Of a stretch of DNA of 64,000 bases, positions 9,475 through 18,330 are shown piece by piece. The first letter of the stretch is position 1, and each line of letters begins with the position of its first letter. The notes under the pieces were generated by a model, which was not told where the DNA came from, did no database searches, and saw nothing but the letters and a program-made list of their open reading frames with translations. Source of the DNA: Pelobacter propionicus DSM 2379 (lineage in GTDB: Bacteria > Desulfobacterota > Desulfuromonadia > Geobacterales > Pseudopelobacteraceae); contig NC_008609.1 of the NCBI RefSeq assembly GCF_000015045.1, positions 1,288,501 to 1,352,500 on the forward strand. Reading direction: 5' to 3'. A program made the position numbers and the translations under genes.

Positions 9475-9540
9475 CCGTATTCAAAGTCTCGTTAGTGGTT
9501 TCACTCTCCCTTTACCGTCGGGAACTTCCGAGTGTTTGGG

Positions 9541-9706
9541 ATCAGGCAGGTTTTCTGGCTCGCGAGTCATTCTCCGGGCGCCTTCCCAGTCAAAAACCAG
9601 TGGCGGTGTGCCCTTCGTCATCGCTTACAGCGGCGGGTCCGCGGGGGAATCGCTCTTTGGAGCTCACCCATCTTCCCTATCAAGCCCTTGCGGGCACCGT
9701 GATCCG
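9541..9706 (-). promoter_or_regulatory. Cobalamin riboswitch aptamer
   Basis: Read on the minus strand it contains the conserved blocks in order: GGTGCC, GATAGGGAAG, CCGCTGTAAGCG, the B12-box core GCCACTG, GGGAAGGCGCCCGGAG, then GCGAGCCAGAAAACCTGCC. It lies upstream of exbB with a terminator between them, so cobalamin binding should stop transcription of the Ton/CobN operon. No clear promoter was found between it and cbiN, so it may also receive read-through from the cbiMN unit. Confidence 0.95.
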
Positions 9707-9745
9707 GTATGAAACTCCCCCCGGAGGGGGATATGTAAAACAGCC

Positions 9746-10072
9746 TCAGGCCTCGCTCTTGCTCCGGCGCAGTTTGGTTCGGGTGGCCGAACTCCCCAGC
9801 CAGTAGCCGATGAATCCGGCTCCCAGGGCGGCTTGCAGGGCGAACAGCATGGATTCGATTTCACCGCTGGCCGGCTCCATGAGCGGATTTACCCGTGGTT
9901 TGTAGGATGGGGCTATCGTACCGACCAGATCCCTGGCCTGTCCGTCGGCTCCGGCGAAGATCTCCACCTCGGCCCCGTCCGGCCCCGGCGCGGGACGCTT
10001 CACCATCCAGAGCGGCACTGCCACCAAGAGCGCCACCAGGGCCAGCAGGATCAGGTTCTGATAGCGTTTCAT
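9746..10072 (-). CDS. cbiN: Cobalt transport protein CbiN
   Basis: A 108-residue protein with two membrane helices (about residues 8-25 and 80-97) around a periplasmic loop containing the family's FAGADGQA region. It overlaps cbiM by four bases (ATGA). CbiN is the accessory subunit needed by CbiM for cobalt uptake in ECF-type transporters. No cbiQ or cbiO is visible, so the energy module must be encoded elsewhere. Confidence 0.9.
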   Translation of the reverse strand: MKRYQNLILLALVALLVAVPLWMVKRPAPGPDGAEVEIFAGADGQARDLVGTIAPSYKPRVNPLMEPASGEIESMLFALQAALGAGFIGYWLGSSATRTKLRRSKSEA

Positions 10073-10749
10073 GCCTGCACCTCCTGTCCGTTTCCCTCGA
10101 TATTCAGGCTGCCCAACTCTTCCCGGTTGAAGCGCAGGAGGGCGTTCATCACCACCACGGTCAAAAGCCCCTCGCTGATGGCCAGGGGGATCTGGGTCAG
10201 GGCGAATACGCCGGCGAACTTGGCCAGGGATGCCGTGAAGCCGCCCACCGGGTCGGGAAAGGCGAAGGCCAGCTGGCAGGCCGTGGTGACGTAGGTTAAA
10301 AGGTCGCCCAGGGAGGCTGCCAGGAAAACCCCTACGCCGAAGGGGAACCGGGCCGCGCGGGCCAGACGGAAGACGGCGGCGGCGGCGAAGGGGCCGACGA
10401 TGGCCATGGAGAAGATATTGGCGCCCAGGGTGGTCAGGCCGCCGTGGGCCAGAAGCAGTGCCTGGAACAGCAGCACCACCGCTCCGATGGGGGCTACGGC
10501 GGAGGGTCCGAACAGTATCGCCCCCAGTCCGGTGCCGGTGGGATGGGAGCAGCTGCCGGTGACGGAAGGCATCTTCAGGGCCGAGAGCACGAAGGTGAAG
10601 GCCGCGGCCACCCCCAGCAGCATGCGCTGTTCCGGATTTTTCTTTATCTTTTTATTTATGGAGTACAGGCCGTAGGCGACCACCGGCGCGGACGCGACGC
10701 TCCATCCGATGGCATGTTCAACAGGCAGAAAACCTTCCATGATGTGCAT
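10069..10749 (-). CDS. cbiM: Cobalt ECF transporter S component CbiM
   Basis: A 226-residue integral membrane protein starting [16 protein letters not shown]. The N-terminal MHIMEG of CbiM forms the metal site (amino terminus and His2). The start at 10749 was chosen for this motif and for the ribosome site AAGGAG seven bases upstream; the frame is open further upstream but lacks support. Later regions such as [18 protein letters not shown] are typical of CbiM. With CbiN it imports cobalt for corrin synthesis, and it is controlled by the riboswitch at 11817-11982 through the upstream barrel gene. Confidence 0.92.
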   Translation of the reverse strand: MHIMEGFLPVEHAIGWSVASAPVVAYGLYSINKKIKKNPEQRMLLGVAAAFTFVLSALKMPSVTGSCSHPTGTGLGAILFGPSAVAPIGAVVLLFQALLLAHGGLTTLGANIFSMAIVGPFAAAAVFRLARAARFPFGVGVFLAASLGDLLTYVTTACQLAFAFPDPVGGFTASLAKFAGVFALTQIPLAISEGLLTVVVMNALLRFNREELGSLNIEGNGQEVQA

Positions 10750-10786
10750 GATGTTTCTCCTTTGGGTGCTGCGTGTACGGCTGTAT

Positions 10787-11647
10787 TCAGAATTTGAGGA
10801 CGATGCCGTACAGTACGGCCACGTCATCCTCTGGCTTGGTCAGTCCGAACTTGACGCCGGCATCCACATCCAGATACTCGTTGACCTCATAGCGCACGCC
10901 GGTCAGGGCATAGGAGGTGAGGGTGTCGGTGCCTTTGTCCTGGGTGGTGGCCAGACCGAAGTCGGCCACGCCGATCAGGCCGGGCAGCAGTTTGGCCTCG
11001 CCGGCCAGGGAGCCGGACCACAGGTTGTTCCGGTTGCCGTCCCGCATCTCCTCCGTCCGGTACCCGTGATGTTCGTACCCCAGGTTGGCGTGCAGGGCAT
11101 AGTTTCCGTCGTCGAACTCGCGGGTGGCGATCAGGGCCACGCCCGGTTGCCAGCGTCCTTCGGACAGCCCGACGTTGTACCTGCCGGTGGGGATCAGGAC
11201 GTACGGTTTGAGGGTGAAGTCGATGCCGGCCAGTTCCAGGAAGCGGTACTTCACCTCCAGGGTCATGTCGCCGAAGCCTTCCACGTCGTCCACCAGGTTG
11301 CCGTCCTCTTTCGTCCGGTCGCTGAAGACGTAGGGCACGGCCAGGGCGATCCCCAGGTCCTTGTACAGTCCGGTAGTGACCTTCAGTTCCGAGTCGAATA
11401 CTTCGCCGCGGACTTTGACGCCCCCTTCGTGCTCGCTGTCGTGGCTGTAGCTGTTGTTGAGCTCGATCTCCACCTTGCCGACCTCCACCGTACCGGCATC
11501 GTCGGTGATCAGCGGCGGAGCGGCATGAACCGGAGCGGAGAGAGACAGCGCGAGTAAGGCGCCATACAGGCCGGCGCGCAGCCCGGTCCCTGCTTTTCGT
11601 GCTTTTCTGCCCTGTGGGTGGGATTGCTCACTGGTGTTTGCTGACAT
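10787..11647 (-). CDS. Outer-membrane beta-barrel protein (phenol-degradation MetA-like fold)
   Basis: A 286-residue protein with a signal peptide (hydrophobic to about residue 42, ending VHAAPP) and then alternating amphipathic strands ending GIVLKF, a typical outer-membrane C-terminus. It resembles the broad transporter/MetA-like barrel family, whose substrates are mostly unknown. Being first in a riboswitch-controlled unit with cbiM-cbiN, it may be a channel for cobalt or corrinoids. That is inference; there is no TonB box or plug. Confidence 0.7.
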   Translation of the reverse strand: MSANTSEQSHPQGRKARKAGTGLRAGLYGALLALSLSAPVHAAPPLITDDAGTVEVGKVEIELNNSYSHDSEHEGGVKVRGEVFDSELKVTTGLYKDLGIALAVPYVFSDRTKEDGNLVDDVEGFGDMTLEVKYRFLELAGIDFTLKPYVLIPTGRYNVGLSEGRWQPGVALIATREFDDGNYALHANLGYEHHGYRTEEMRDGNRNNLWSGSLAGEAKLLPGLIGVADFGLATTQDKGTDTLTSYALTGVRYEVNEYLDVDAGVKFGLTKPEDDVAVLYGIVLKF

Positions 11648-11712
11648 TGTTGTCTCCCTCGTTAATTGCGTATGAATTCATTTTGTGCGGTGCCGCGCCC
11701 TCGGTGAGAGCA

Positions 11713-11752
11713 CAAAAAAAGTCCGCATATGCCGAAGCAGCATGCGGACTTT
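11713..11752 (-). terminator. Intrinsic terminator of the second cobalamin riboswitch
   Basis: On the minus strand AAAGTCCGCAT and ATGCGGACTTT form a stem around a 13-base loop, followed by seven or more T. It is placed between aptamer and barrel gene, and is nearly the same hairpin as at 9440-9474. Confidence 0.88.
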
Positions 11753-11816
11753 TCGTATTTAAAGTCTTTACGTGGTTTCACTCGCCCTTTACCACGGGGC
11801 ACTATTGAGTGCAGAG

Positions 11817-11982
11817 ATCAGGCAGGTCTTCTGGCTTGCGAGTCATCCTCCGGGCGCCTTCCCAGTCAAAAAACCAGTGGCTGTTGCCCTTTGTCATCGC
11901 TTACAGCGGCGGGTCCGCGGGGGAATCGCTCTTCGGAGCTCACCCCTCTTCCCTATCAAGCCCTCTCGGGCGCCTTGATCCG
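11817..11982 (-). promoter_or_regulatory. Cobalamin riboswitch aptamer
   Basis: On the minus strand the conserved blocks are GATAGGGAAGAGGGGTGAGC, CCGCTGTAAGCG, GCCACTG, GGGAAGGCGCCCGGAG and GCGAGCCAGAAGACCTGCC. It is closely related in sequence to the aptamer at 9541-9706, suggesting duplication. It is predicted to turn off the barrel-cbiM-cbiN unit when cobalamin is plentiful. Confidence 0.95.
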
Positions 11983-12020
11983 GTATTCAACTCCGCGCGC
12001 GGCGCGGATATGTGGACAGA

Positions 12021-12050
12021 AACTTAGATCATCGTTTGGGAGGATGTCAA
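12021..12050 (-). promoter_or_regulatory. Candidate sigma-70 promoter for the 11817-11982 riboswitch
   Basis: On the minus strand a perfect -35 TTGACA (12045-12050) is followed after 18 bases by TAAGTT (12021-12026), or after 17 by CTAAGT. The spacing to the aptamer start is about 40 bases. The -10 is weak, so this is a sequence-based proposal only. Confidence 0.5.
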
Positions 12051-12130
12051 GCTGTTTTCAAAGAGTAAAGGGGGGTGGGCGGTTGTCCCGATTGTCTGGC
12101 TCCGCCGAAATTGCGGGCGAACCGCCCGTA

Positions 12131-12832
12131 TTACATCTGGTTTTGGTCGAGGCCGTATTTTTGTGGCGGGGCCGTAAAAATAGCTTCCAGTACGCCGCCC
12201 GTAAAGATGTCCGGCCGTGCCCGTGCTACGAAGACGACTATCGCCAGGGTCATCCCCCCCTCCACCAGTCCCATGGCCAGATGGATCGGCTGCAACAGCA
12301 GCATGAATGCCGACAGGGGGAGTTCGCTGATGCCGGACAGGCAGGTCTCCAGGGCGACGCAGAGCGCGCCCAACTGGAGGGAGAGCACCGCCGTCATCAC
12401 GATGGCCGCCCCCATGCGCCATGTGGAGCGGAGCGCACCGGGGAGACAGCAAAACAGCAGGGGATAGACCACGAACATGGTGACGAAGGCCATGTTGAAG
12501 ATGTTGCACCCCAGGGCCAGCAGGCCGCCGTCGCCGAAAAGGAGCGCCTGCACCACCAGCACCGAGGCCAGGGTCAGGAAGGCGGCATGGGGCCCCAGCA
12601 AAAGGGCCAGCAGGGTTCCGCCACAGAGGTGTCCGCTGGAGCCGGTTCCGGGGATGGCGAAGGTGAACATCTGGGCGGCGAACACGAACGCGCCCAAAAC
12701 TCCCATCAGCGGCGTCCTGCTATCGTTGGCTTCGGTCCGCACCCGTGCCGAGCAGCGGGCGATGGCGGCGCCGGATAGCAGCCACATGCTGCCGCCTACG
12801 GCCGGGGAGAGCAGTGCATCGGCCATGTGCAT
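12131..12832 (-). CDS. CbiM/NikM-type ECF metal transporter S component
   Basis: A 233-residue multi-helix protein starting MHMADALLSPAVGGSMW; the MHMADALLSP start is typical of CbiM/NikM substrate-binding subunits. The start at 12832 was chosen for this motif and a good ribosome site (AAGGAGA); the open frame continues upstream without support. It differs from the CbiM at 10069-10749 and has no CbiN partner. It is divergent from a Ton/NikK/NikL-like cluster, so nickel is as plausible as cobalt. Energy-module genes are not in the window. Confidence 0.85.
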   Translation of the reverse strand: MHMADALLSPAVGGSMWLLSGAAIARCSARVRTEANDSRTPLMGVLGAFVFAAQMFTFAIPGTGSSGHLCGGTLLALLLGPHAAFLTLASVLVVQALLFGDGGLLALGCNIFNMAFVTMFVVYPLLFCCLPGALRSTWRMGAAIVMTAVLSLQLGALCVALETCLSGISELPLSAFMLLLQPIHLAMGLVEGGMTLAIVVFVARARPDIFTGGVLEAIFTAPPQKYGLDQNQM

Positions 12833-12921
12833 GAAATGATTTCTCCTTTTGTTCTCTTTTGCGCCCCGGCGCATATCCCGTCCGGTGGCCGCATGCGGGA
12901 ATCAAGATTACACTAAAAGTT

Positions 12922-12951
12922 AAATCGTGCAACAAAAATGTTGCACGATTT
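12922..12951. promoter_or_regulatory. Perfect inverted repeat in divergent promoter region, candidate operator
   Basis: AAATCGTGCAAC and GTTGCACGATTT form a perfect 12-bp inverted repeat around a six-base spacer. It lies between the divergent CbiM-type gene (start 12832) and tonB (start 13020), and a TATAGT -10-like hexamer sits just right of it at 12956-12961. A metal-responsive regulator such as a NikR-like protein could bind here. A few T follow the right arm, so it could also act as a terminator, but its divergent location argues against that. Confidence 0.6.
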
Positions 12952-13019
12952 TTTGTATAGTGCTACGTTCTCGGCCCATGAACGGTCAGGGATCAAACGA
13001 TGTTCGTGGGGGAGTGGGC

Positions 13020-13823
13020 ATGGAACCCGGCGTACGTAATCAATTTTGTCATGTGGATAGCGAAGTTTTTGAGCCGCCGCAGTTGCCTGGTTTTGTCAGG
13101 TTTTTTGGTGCTTCGCTCATTGCTCACCTGCTGCTGTTTTCCGGCTTTGTCGCGCTCCAGATGAACGTGAATGCCGCTCCCCATCGCTCGCCGCTGATCG
13201 AGGTGGAACTCCGCGACATGGAGATGAAGAAGATGGATGCGCCCCCCCTGGCCGGGCCGAGGACGGTTTCCCGGCCCGCTTCTGCGCCGACGATGGAACG
13301 CCCCGCGCCGTCCCGGCCGATTACCGAGCGGAGTACGCCGAAGCCTGAAACCGTCCCCGTTCCTCTGGCCACGCAACCCGCCTCGGCAAGCGCCGATGCG
13401 ACGCCGGTGGCCGCTTCCTCCGCTCCGGCGGTGAGCGTTCCGGCTGGAGCGACGGCGGGCGGTTCCACGGGTGGGGTTGGGCCTGTCGCGGCAGGCAATG
13501 GTGGCGGAGGGGGCTCCGGAGGGATTCGGGATGTGGCTTTCGGCGGCGCCAATGGTCCATCCTTTCTGGCGCGGGTGCTTCCGAACTACCCGCTGGCGGC
13601 ACGCCGGATGGGGCGCGAGGGGAAGGTGCTTCTGCGCCTGACCCTGGACGAGCGGGGAAAGCTGCTCCATGTGGATGTGCTGGAAAATCCCGGCTACGGT
13701 TTCGCCGACGCGGCACTGGATGCGGTCAGGAAATCCCGCTTCCTGCCGGCCCACAGCGGTGACCGGCCGATCGCCTGCCGCGTGCGCCTTCCTATCCGCT
13801 TTGCCCTGCAGTCCGGCGACTGA
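13020..13823 (+). CDS. tonB: Energy transducer TonB (second copy)
   Basis: A 267-residue TonB-family protein with a membrane helix at about residues 27-47 (FVRFFGASLIAHLLLFSGFV), a Pro/Ala/Thr-rich spanner, and a C-terminal domain with YPLAARRMGREGKVLLRL and GYGFADAALDAVRKSRFLPA. The latter closely matches the TonB at 5249-6058. The start at 13020 has GGGGGAG just upstream; an in-frame ATG at 12978 is an alternative. It opens a plus-strand metal-uptake cluster and probably serves the receptor directly downstream. Confidence 0.9.
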   Translation: MEPGVRNQFCHVDSEVFEPPQLPGFVRFFGASLIAHLLLFSGFVALQMNVNAAPHRSPLIEVELRDMEMKKMDAPPLAGPRTVSRPASAPTMERPAPSRPITERSTPKPETVPVPLATQPASASADATPVAASSAPAVSVPAGATAGGSTGGVGPVAAGNGGGGGSGGIRDVAFGGANGPSFLARVLPNYPLAARRMGREGKVLLRLTLDERGKLLHVDVLENPGYGFADAALDAVRKSRFLPAHSGDRPIACRVRLPIRFALQSGD

Positions 13824-13898
13824 AATCCCGGTAACAAATGAATGCAAAAGCGTGAAATTTCATGCCGCTCCTGGCGGCTACTTCAAGGAGGGGTGTGC

Positions 13899-16193
13899 GT
13901 GCGCAAGATGAGTGTGGTGGTTTCCCTTGTGGGAGTGATGGGCTGCCTTTCCCCGGCAGGAGCTGCGGATACGGAGAACGGGGAGCGGGCGGAAGATTCC
14001 CGGATGGACGAAATCCTGGTAACCCCCCAGGGGAGGGTGGCGGACGAGGTGACCAATGCCCCGGCGGTGGTGGAGACCCGAACCGCCGAGGAGCTCAAGC
14101 GGATCAACCTGGTGGATTCATCCGATGTGTTCAGGAACATGCCGGATGTGTACGTGCGGAAACTGTACCCTGGCACCACCAACAGGCCCCTGGCAATCCG
14201 CTCCAATCCTGCCTCGATGACGGCACGCAGCCTGGTGCTGGTTGACGGCATCCGCATCAGCGACTTTACCAATTCCAGCAACAGTAATGGCCCCAAATGG
14301 CAGATGGTGGCGCCGGACGAGATCGAGCGCATCGACCTGATCTACGGCCCCTTTTCCGCTGCCCAGAGCGGCAACTCCCTGGGTGGGACGGCCCTGATCA
14401 GCACCCGCATGCCCGAAAAGCGGGAGGCGAGCGTCGAGGCGGGTTACACCTACCAGCACGCCAAGGAGTACAAAACCAGCGAAGACATGCACGGTTACAA
14501 CGCCCATGCCAGCTTTGGCGACAAGGCCGGCCCGCTCTCCTTCATGCTCTGGTACGACCGGTTGGAGACCAGGGTCCAGCCCATTACCTACATGACCTCG
14601 CCGGTTTCCGCGGGCAAGGCCGCTTCCGGAAGCGCGGCCGGCGGCTTCCTGAGCGATACGGACCCCAAGGGCCAGCAACGCTACATCTTCGGTTCCACCG
14701 GCACGACCTATGTCATCAACGACACGGCCAAACTGAAACTGGCCTATGAACTGCCCGACGAGTCGCAACTCCGCTTCAACTTCGTCTTCTGGGACGCCAC
14801 CCAGGACACCGATTCTCCCGACAGCTATCTGCGCGACGCGAACGGCAACACGATCTATTCGGGTACCTTTGACGTTAACGGCAGGAGCTACACTCTGTCG
14901 CCGTCGGCGTTCTACTACCAGAAATCCCACAAGCAGGACATGCTTTACGCCCTGTCCTACACGCGCAACCCGGACAAGGGAGTAAAGCTGACGGCGAGCT
15001 TGAGTTACTACGATATCTACAAGGACCAGACCCGCAAATCCAGCACCGCTCCCCCCTTGGCGGAGCATGGGGGCGCCGGAACGGTGGGGGACAACGGCGG
15101 CGGCTGGTATACCGCAGACCTGAAGGTCTCCCATGACCTGAACTGGCTGGGAACCCATACTGTCGCCGGCGGCTACCATTACGACCAGTACATGGTTGAT
15201 TCGGAAACCTGGAACGCCTCAAACTGGAAGAGCGACATCCGCACCACCCTGAGCAAGGGGGAAAAGGGAAAGACCAGCACCCACGCCCTGTTCCTGGAGG
15301 ATAGCTGGAATATCACCCCCCAATGGACCCTGTACCTGGGGGGGCGTTACGAATGGTGGGACGGCTTTGACGGCTCCAAGTCCACCGACACCGGATCGGG
15401 CCGGGTGACGACACGACTGCCCGACCAGGGGTACCACGATTTCTCGCCCAAGTTCGCCATCACCTACAAACCGACGCCTGACTGGAGCCTGCGTTATTCC
15501 CTGGGGATCGCCAACCGCTACCCCACGGTGGGGGAACTCTTCTACGGCGGCATCAACTCCTCGGGCATCATCACCAATCCCAATCCGGACCTGAAACCGG
15601 AGCAGGTCCTGGCCCATGACTTCACCATCATCCGCGACCTGTGGGGCCATGGCGAGGCCCGGTTGAGCTTCTTCCAGAACGAGGTCAAGGACGCCATCTA
15701 CAGCCAGACCAATTACTATACCAACGTGACCAACTACCAGAACGTGGATGAGGTGCGCACCAGGGGGGTGGAGGTCAGCGTGGATCTGCGCAGGTTGCCG
15801 CTGGAGGGTCTGGGATTCTCGGCCAACGCAGCTTGGGCCGATGCCAGGATCCTCAAGAACGACACTGTGCCCGACAGTGTGGGCAAGCAGTTTCCGCGCG
15901 TGCCGAAATGGCGAACCAAGTTCACCCTGGACTATGCTCCCACCGAGCGCTGGTTCGTGGCCTTCAGCGGCAACTATGCCAGCAAGCCCTACAACAGTCT
16001 GGACAACAGCGATACCCGGGGTGGCTACGGCGGCCTGGATGACTATCTGATCTTCGATACCCGCGCATCCTACAAGGTCAATGAAAACCTGACCGCCTCA
16101 TTCGGTGTCGACAACCTGACCGACGTTCTCTACCACGAATCGCACCCCTATGCCCGCAGGACCTTCTACGCCAGCATGAAATACACCTTTTAG
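13899..16193 (+). CDS. TonB-dependent outer-membrane receptor
   Basis: A 764-residue receptor. The GTG start at 13899 has AAGGAG eight bases upstream and gives a signal peptide (VRKMSVVVSLVGVMGCLSPA). A TonB-box-like segment MDEILVTPQG, plug domain (ERIDLIYGPFSAAQSGNSLG) and long barrel follow, ending MKYTF. It lies between tonB and NikK/NikL-like genes, so the cargo is probably a chelated metal (Ni or Co) or a metallo-tetrapyrrole, which sequence alone cannot decide. No cobalamin riboswitch precedes this cluster. Confidence 0.92.
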   Translation: MRKMSVVVSLVGVMGCLSPAGAADTENGERAEDSRMDEILVTPQGRVADEVTNAPAVVETRTAEELKRINLVDSSDVFRNMPDVYVRKLYPGTTNRPLAIRSNPASMTARSLVLVDGIRISDFTNSSNSNGPKWQMVAPDEIERIDLIYGPFSAAQSGNSLGGTALISTRMPEKREASVEAGYTYQHAKEYKTSEDMHGYNAHASFGDKAGPLSFMLWYDRLETRVQPITYMTSPVSAGKAASGSAAGGFLSDTDPKGQQRYIFGSTGTTYVINDTAKLKLAYELPDESQLRFNFVFWDATQDTDSPDSYLRDANGNTIYSGTFDVNGRSYTLSPSAFYYQKSHKQDMLYALSYTRNPDKGVKLTASLSYYDIYKDQTRKSSTAPPLAEHGGAGTVGDNGGGWYTADLKVSHDLNWLGTHTVAGGYHYDQYMVDSETWNASNWKSDIRTTLSKGEKGKTSTHALFLEDSWNITPQWTLYLGGRYEWWDGFDGSKSTDTGSGRVTTRLPDQGYHDFSPKFAITYKPTPDWSLRYSLGIANRYPTVGELFYGGINSSGIITNPNPDLKPEQVLAHDFTIIRDLWGHGEARLSFFQNEVKDAIYSQTNYYTNVTNYQNVDEVRTRGVEVSVDLRRLPLEGLGFSANAAWADARILKNDTVPDSVGKQFPRVPKWRTKFTLDYAPTERWFVAFSGNYASKPYNSLDNSDTRGGYGGLDDYLIFDTRASYKVNENLTASFGVDNLTDVLYHESHPYARRTFYASMKYTF

Positions 16194-16249
16194 GGAACTC
16201 CCGTGCTCTTTGCCGAGGACTTCCGCATACCACCACTAAGGAGAATGAG

Positions 16250-17047
16250 ATGAAACAGCATGCTTTTAGAAAAACCGTGATGGTTCTTGCAGCCGTTGCC
16301 TGTTCCGCAGTTTCCTCGACAACGGCCCATGCCCACGACACCTGGGCGGTGATGCAGGATTACACCCTGGTAAAACCGGCGGCGCCGATGCTGAACGTGG
16401 TCTCCAGCCACCTGTTCTCGTTTCCCGCCAAGGATCTGGTGACGACCGACCGGGTTGCTTCGGTACTTTTTATCGCTCCCGACGGCACGGAGACGCGCGG
16501 GGTTCCCGCTGGTAAGGATGGATTCCGGGCGCAGCATGATCTGAAATCACCCGGCACCCATTTATCGGTGGTGGTGTCTCCGGCCGGTTTTTCCACGAAA
16601 ACAACGGAAGGGTACAAGCAGGGCAAATCGAAGAAGGATGTGGATAACGTGATTTCCTGTAATTACTCCGAGAAGTTCTCCAAGGCACTCTTCACGGTGG
16701 GGAAAGCGGGAGGCAATACTTTTTCCAGGACACTGGGGCACTCCCTGGAGATCGTCCCGCTGCAGGATCCCTCCGCAATGAAGGTGGGCGAGGTCATGTC
16801 TGTCAGAGTACTGTTCCAGGGCAAGCCGCTTCCCTCGGCGACGGTTTCCGGCGTGTACGCCGGTTTCTCCAATGATCCTGGCACCTTTGCCTACAGCACC
16901 ACCACCAACAAGGAAGGAATAGCGAAAGTTAAGCTGATCCATAACGGTCCCTGGTTGCTTTTGGTCAAGCAGAAGAGCGCCTATCCGGACATGACCGTCT
17001 GCGACGCAAAATCCTATTCGTCGGCGCTTACCTTCAGCGTCAGATAG
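16250..17047 (+). CDS. DUF4198 (NikK-like) periplasmic protein
   Basis: A 265-residue secreted protein with a signal peptide (to about residue 29, ending TTAHAH) and the HDTWAV start of the mature DUF4198 domain. A C-terminal Ig-like portion has the pattern VGEVMSVRVLFQGKPLPSAT. Two cysteines (SCNYSEK and VCDAKS) are shared with the DUF4198 protein at 19720-20478. DUF4198 proteins accompany nickel/cobalt transporters (NikK of NikKLMQO systems) and probably bind metal or substrate in the periplasm. A good ribosome site (AAGGAG) precedes it. Confidence 0.8.
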   Translation: MKQHAFRKTVMVLAAVACSAVSSTTAHAHDTWAVMQDYTLVKPAAPMLNVVSSHLFSFPAKDLVTTDRVASVLFIAPDGTETRGVPAGKDGFRAQHDLKSPGTHLSVVVSPAGFSTKTTEGYKQGKSKKDVDNVISCNYSEKFSKALFTVGKAGGNTFSRTLGHSLEIVPLQDPSAMKVGEVMSVRVLFQGKPLPSATVSGVYAGFSNDPGTFAYSTTTNKEGIAKVKLIHNGPWLLLVKQKSAYPDMTVCDAKSYSSALTFSVR

Positions 17048-17123
17048 TTTGTTGAACGGTGGAGGGGAGAGAGGCGCTCGTCTTTTTTCCCTCCAGCCAC
17101 TATCCCACCCCTCCGGAGTCATC

Positions 17124-17609
17124 ATGTTGCGCACATTTTTAGTCTGTCTCTGTTGTCTACTGCTTATCGGAATCCATACTCCCGTCCAGGCCCACACCAT
17201 CAACTATAACGTGGAGAATCGCGGCATCAGCGTGCGGGTCTTCTACGACAAGGATGAACCGGTGAACTACTCGGCCTACGAGGTGCTGGGGCCGGGGGAC
17301 AAAATCCCCCACCAGAAGGGGCGGACCGACAAGAACGGCTTTGCCACCTTTTTCCCCGACCGCCAGGGAACCTGGGTTGTCAACGTCATGGGGGAGTCGG
17401 AGCACGGCATGCACGGAGCCACCATCCGGGTCCAGGTTGACAATGATCTCGCCATGGGTTCCTTCGACAAGCCGCTGGTGGCGAAATTCACCAAGGCGTT
17501 CGTGGGGGGGAGTGTCCTGTTGGCCCTGTTCGGCGGCTGGTCGCTTCTAGCATCACGAAGACGCACGGCCCGGAGTGAGCTCTCTCAGGTTGCCCGGAAG
17601 GCGGAGTAG
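17124..17609 (+). CDS. NikL-like membrane-anchored periplasmic protein
   Basis: A 161-residue protein: signal peptide (MLRTFLVCLCCLLLIGIHTP, ending VQAH), mature N-terminus starting HTINYNVENRG, an Ig/carboxypeptidase-regulatory-like domain, then a C-terminal helix (about residues 125-145) and a basic tail. This order matches NikL subunits of Ni/Co ECF systems, where the N-terminal His after processing may bind metal. The start at 17124 is supported by CCGGAG just upstream. It pairs with the DUF4198 gene before it. Confidence 0.7.
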   Translation: MLRTFLVCLCCLLLIGIHTPVQAHTINYNVENRGISVRVFYDKDEPVNYSAYEVLGPGDKIPHQKGRTDKNGFATFFPDRQGTWVVNVMGESEHGMHGATIRVQVDNDLAMGSFDKPLVAKFTKAFVGGSVLLALFGGWSLLASRRRTARSELSQVARKAE

Positions 17610-17660
17610 GAACTGAAGCTGGAAACGGCGACCGTTACTGCCGGATGTGGTTGTTAGTAA

Positions 17661-17816
17661 AAAACGGCAATTCATCTCACGCAAAGGTGCGAAGGCGCAA
17701 AGAAACCAAATGGTTGTTGCATTGTCACGCTTCACCTGCCAGGTGAATCCGGTCTCATAAATTTTATCCGGTTTTCGTCGCGAACTTCGCGGCTTAGCGT
17801 GAACAGCTGCTGTTTT
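17661..17816. repeat. Dispersed intergenic repeat, copy 1
   Basis: Left end AAAACGGCAATTCATCTCAC followed by GCAAAGGTGCGAAGGCGCAA; right end CGCGAACTTCGCGGCTTAGC then GTGAACAGCTGCTGTTTT, an approximate reverse complement of the left end. It lies in a gene-free gap (17610-17886) between the NikL-like gene and exbB. Related sequences are at 24787-24933, 37698-37821 and, partly, 4105-4156. No coding capacity is seen. Confidence 0.6.
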
Positions 17817-17886
17817 AGGTTGAAACTGGTGTGTTCCCCTTTTTGCCGGGGAGCGCGCCCCAAACAGACACAAGGAGTCCAACAAC

Positions 17887-18330
17887 ATGGAATCGCTGAA
17901 AATGGCTGTCGATTACGGAATCATCTGGCTCCTGGCGCTCTTGAGCGTGATCGCCCTGGCGTGCGCCATCGAGCGGCTGTACGTGTACCAAAGGATCAGC
18001 ATCCGGGATTTCCGGGAGAAGCGTGCCCTGGAGCTAGAGCTGACCAGGAAGCTGCACGTCATCGCCACCATCGGCAGCAATGCCCCCTATCTGGGGCTTC
18101 TGGGGACGGTGATGGGCATCATGCTCACCTTTCACACCATGGGAACGGAAGGATTTATGGACACCAACAAGATCATGGTTGGCCTGGCCCTGGCGCTCAA
18201 GGCCACCGCGGTCGGCCTGTTCGTGGCCATACCCTCCGTCACCCTCTACAACCTGCTGTTGCGGAGGACCAAGGTCCTCCTGATCCAATGGGAGCTCGCG
18301 CATGGAAGAGAAGGAAGTCAGCTACATTAA
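17887..18330 (+). CDS. exbB: ExbB/TolQ-like proton channel protein (second system)
   Basis: A 147-residue, short ExbB-family protein with an N-terminal helix (residues about 9-28) and the conserved ATIGSNAPYLGLLGTVMGIM and KATAVGLFVAIPSVTLYNL helices. It is shorter than typical ExbB because the loop after the first helix is brief. It overlaps exbD by 29 bases. It powers the TonB and receptors of this cluster, separate from the exbB at 8694-9365. Confidence 0.9.
   Translation: MESLKMAVDYGIIWLLALLSVIALACAIERLYVYQRISIRDFREKRALELELTRKLHVIATIGSNAPYLGLLGTVMGIMLTFHTMGTEGFMDTNKIMVGLALALKATAVGLFVAIPSVTLYNLLLRRTKVLLIQWELAHGREGSQLH

Noticed and set aside
12922..12956. Inverted repeat followed by several T as a Rho-independent terminator
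   Set aside because: It sits between divergent gene starts where no transcript should end, so an operator is the better reading; the terminator option is not fully excluded.
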